Shown piece after piece: positions 30,856 through 33,039 of a DNA stretch of 33,039 nt. Source of the DNA: Oligoflexia bacterium (lineage in GTDB: Bacteria > Bdellovibrionota > UBA1018 > CAIMNF01); the NCBI GenBank assembly GCA_903858975.1, contig CAIOKW010000014.1:1-33039 (forward strand), in the 5' to 3' direction. The position numbers were made by a program, and so were the translations under genes. The notes below the pieces were generated by a model. That model made no database searches. It was not told where the DNA came from and saw nothing but the letters and a program-made list of their open reading frames with translations. Position 1 is the first letter of the stretch, and each line of letters opens with the position of its first letter.

Positions 30856-30980
30856 GAATCAGGGCGTCCTTTCCCAATAGTTTCACTCTATTTAGGATGG
30901 AGGCTTTTATGCGCTAATTCAAAGTAAAAGTTCGTTGAAGAAAAGAATTTAACGTCAATCTTTTGAATGGTTTTAGTATT

Positions 30981-32432
30981 TTAGAGTTGTTCTCGAATGG
31001 TTTCGATATTTTTCCGAAGTTCCGGATTGGTTTCAATTTCCGCTTCAATTTTTTGATGAGCATGAACCGCAGTAGAATGATCTTTGCCAAAAATTTGACT
31101 AATTTCCCTGAACCCAAGATTTGTGTATCGGCGGATAAGGTACATCGCAATTTGACGTGGGAGTGAGAAATTCTTAGCTCGTGAGACCCCTTTGAGATCC
31201 TTGATTTTCAAATTGTAGTGTTTTGAGACGGCATTTAAAATCATCTCAACGGTATATTCTTGGCCTTCCTCAGGAATGGAGCTTTGAAGAACTTGTTTCG
31301 CGAGATCAAGGGTGATCTCAGATCCCGTGAGTGCTGCATATTGCTGGAGTTTCACAAGCGCCCCATGAAGATTTCGGACGGTATCTCGCACGTAGGTTCC
31401 TAGGAATGTCGCCACTTCATCTGGAAGGTAAACATCATCGGATTCTGCTTTGGCTTTTAGGATCGCGATTCGTGTTTCGATTTCGGGTGGACGAATATCA
31501 GCAACCAGTCCCATTTCAAATCGGGTTCGAATTCGTTCCTCAAGGCCATCAATATCCTTAGGCGCTTTATCGGAGGTCAACACGATCATTTTTTTCATGG
31601 ATACGAGGGTGTTGAAAGTGTGAATAAACTCTTCTTCAGATCTGTCCTTACCTACAATAAATTGAACATCATCGATGAGGAGTAGGTCTACGTTTTCCCT
31701 GTATTTTGCCCTGAAATCGCCTGGTTTTTTATGCTGAAGACTTTCGATAAATTCATTCACAAATTTTTCTGCAGAAACAAAATAGGCGCGAATGTGCGGG
31801 TTCTTCTTTTTAATGTGGTTTCCAATCGCGTGTAGAAGGTGTGTCTTTCCAACAGCAGGTTGCCCATAAATAAAGAGGGGATTAAATTGTACTGCAGGGT
31901 TTTCTGCAGTTGAGAAAGCGGATGCGTAGGCGAATTGATTTGAAGGGCCCACGATATAATTATCAAAGGTAAGATTTTGATCGATGTGGTCTTCGACAGG
32001 GCCGCGGGATGATTTTGATTGAAAGCCCCCTTTTGATGGAGAAGGGGAGTGGGTGTTTAATGTCGTAGTGGTTCGCTCCTCTGGGGTTTCACTGGGTGGT
32101 GCGAGCGGGTTTTCCATTGGTGATTGAAATGATTGAGATTTTTTCGCTGCCCCCTCATCTGAATCAGAGGATTTTTGAACGGCGATCGACACTTCGCAGG
32201 CTTCACCAATGACTTCGGAGACTGCGTTTTCGATGTCTGCTTTAAAGGTGGTTTCGATAAAATTGGCGTAATAGTGGTTGGGTGCGGAGAGATGGATTCT
32301 GACCCGGCCTGGGCCCAAACGTTCAGCATTTCCCCAGCTTAACGCGTCTAGCCAAAATTTAACTGCATTAGCATCCGGATGATTTTGGAGGATCTGGAGG
32401 TAGGCAGTGGCCCATAGGTTCGTTTGATTCAT
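30981..32432 (-). CDS. dnaA: Chromosomal replication initiator DnaA
   Basis: 'NPLFIYGQPAVGKTHLLHAIGNHI', 'LLLIDDVQFIVGKDRSEEEFIHTFNTL', 'GLEERIRTRFEMGLVADIRPPEIETRIAIL', 'LPRQIAMYLIRRYT...FGKDHSTAVHAHQKI'. Confidence 0.97.
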   Translation of the reverse strand: MNQTNLWATAYLQILQNHPDANAVKFWLDALSWGNAERLGPGRVRIHLSAPNHYYANFIETTFKADIENAVSEVIGEACEVSIAVQKSSDSDEGAAKKSQSFQSPMENPLAPPSETPEERTTTTLNTHSPSPSKGGFQSKSSRGPVEDHIDQNLTFDNYIVGPSNQFAYASAFSTAENPAVQFNPLFIYGQPAVGKTHLLHAIGNHIKKKNPHIRAYFVSAEKFVNEFIESLQHKKPGDFRAKYRENVDLLLIDDVQFIVGKDRSEEEFIHTFNTLVSMKKMIVLTSDKAPKDIDGLEERIRTRFEMGLVADIRPPEIETRIAILKAKAESDDVYLPDEVATFLGTYVRDTVRNLHGALVKLQQYAALTGSEITLDLAKQVLQSSIPEEGQEYTVEMILNAVSKHYNLKIKDLKGVSRAKNFSLPRQIAMYLIRRYTNLGFREISQIFGKDHSTAVHAHQKIEAEIETNPELRKNIETIREQL

Positions 32433-32511
32433 TTAAAGCGTCCTGGATTGGTGGAAGGGTCGAAGTTAGCATGAAGATTGGGGCCTGACAATGGTTTGGT
32501 GGATAGCTTGG

Positions 32512-32539
32512 TTGACAAGTACCCCCTGAATCCTATAAA
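32512..32539 (+). promoter_or_regulatory. Sigma70-like promoter for rpmH-rnpA
   Basis: TTGACA (32512-32517), 16-nt spacer, TATAAA (32534-32539); followed by AAGGAA RBS before ATG 32578. Confidence 0.7.
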
Positions 32540-32577
32540 ACATGTCTTCAACAAATTTTGGTTAAAGGAATTAGAGT

Positions 32578-32727
32578 ATGAAACGTACATTTCAACCTTC
32601 TCGCAAAAAGAGAACAAAGACCCACGGTTTCCGCGCACGCATGGCGACTGCAAACGGACAAAAAGTTTTGAAAGCACGCAGAGCACGCGGCCGCAAGAAC
32701 CTTGTTCCAACTGTAGCTTCTAAGTAA
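32578..32727 (+). CDS. rpmH: 50S ribosomal protein L34
   Basis: Manual translation [49 protein letters not shown]; below the ORF-track length cutoff. Confidence 0.98.
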   Translation: MKRTFQPSRKKRTKTHGFRARMATANGQKVLKARRARGRKNLVPTVASK

Positions 32728-32740
32728 TTTAAATCCTTTC

Positions 32741-33039
32741 ATGGATTTTCCGAAGAACGCGCGAGTTAGATTCAAATCAGAATACCTTGAGTTTTTTAAG
32801 GGTAGCGATGTGAAACGCTTGGGTGTTTGCACCTTATTTCGTATTGCAAACGAAAAGGGTGAGGCTCGTGTTGGGATGACCATCAAAGCCAAAGTGAATA
32901 GCGTTTATCGCAATAAATTAAAGAGACAAATTAGAGAGTGCTTCCGGGCGAACCGGAAAGCACTCTCTTCGTTTGATTACAACGTGGTGATTCCGGGTGG
33001 AGTGCGGGTTCAGTATAAAACTCCGAAACTGGTACGAAA
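32741..33039 (+). CDS. rnpA: Ribonuclease P protein component (3'-partial at window edge)
   Basis: Manual translation MDFPKNARVRFKSEYLEFFKGSDVKRLGVCTLFRIANEKGEARVGMTIKAKVNSVYRNKLKRQIRECFRANRK...; RNxxKRxxRExFR signature; follows rpmH. Confidence 0.93.
   Translation, partial: MDFPKNARVRFKSEYLEFFKGSDVKRLGVCTLFRIANEKGEARVGMTIKAKVNSVYRNKLKRQIRECFRANRKALSSFDYNVVIPGGVRVQYKTPKLVR

Noticed and set aside
32429-32892. Minus-strand ORFs of 93 and 114 aa over rpmH/rnpA
   Set aside because: Overlap rpmH and rnpA antisense; no recognisable product.

Overview
The window is a chromosomal replication-origin neighbourhood plus flanking operons. No tRNA, rRNA, CRISPR array or transposase was seen. On the minus strand from the right edge the order is: dnaA, a two-gene secreted-protein insert, an oriC-like spacer, dnaN, recF, gyrB, fabH-like, gyrA, a TPR lipoprotein, atpZ/atpI-like genes, atpB and atpE. 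rpmH and a partial rnpA diverge from dnaA. On the plus strand there is a housekeeping run: mfd, two parvulin PPIases, pdxA, a phosphomannomutase and uvrA. Divergent from mfd, at about 1-6000 on the minus strand, lies the main discovery candidate. It is an overlapping cluster in canonical nuo order (A?-B-D-H-I-J-K-L-M-N) encoding strongly shortened complex I-like subunits, with no nuoC, E, F or G. By hand alignment it keeps all Fe-S cysteines of NuoB and NuoI but appears to have lost the quinone-site His/Tyr of NuoD, the acidic loop of NuoH, the key Glu residues of NuoK and the TM5 Glu/TM7 Lys of the antiporter-like subunits. It therefore looks like a redox-wired, probably non-pumping or repurposed relative of complex I. 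Other points of interest are a UvrA that seems to lack the insertion domain, a 933-aa secreted Cys-rich protein with an internal threefold repeat sitting between dnaA and the oriC-like spacer, TTATCCCC-type DnaA-box-like motifs alongside a divergent DnaA signature, and an ATP synthase c subunit with a signal-like N-terminus and a partial Na+-type ligand set. The gene order suggests a Bdellovibrio-like lineage, but that is an inference only. All alignments were made by eye without database searches.
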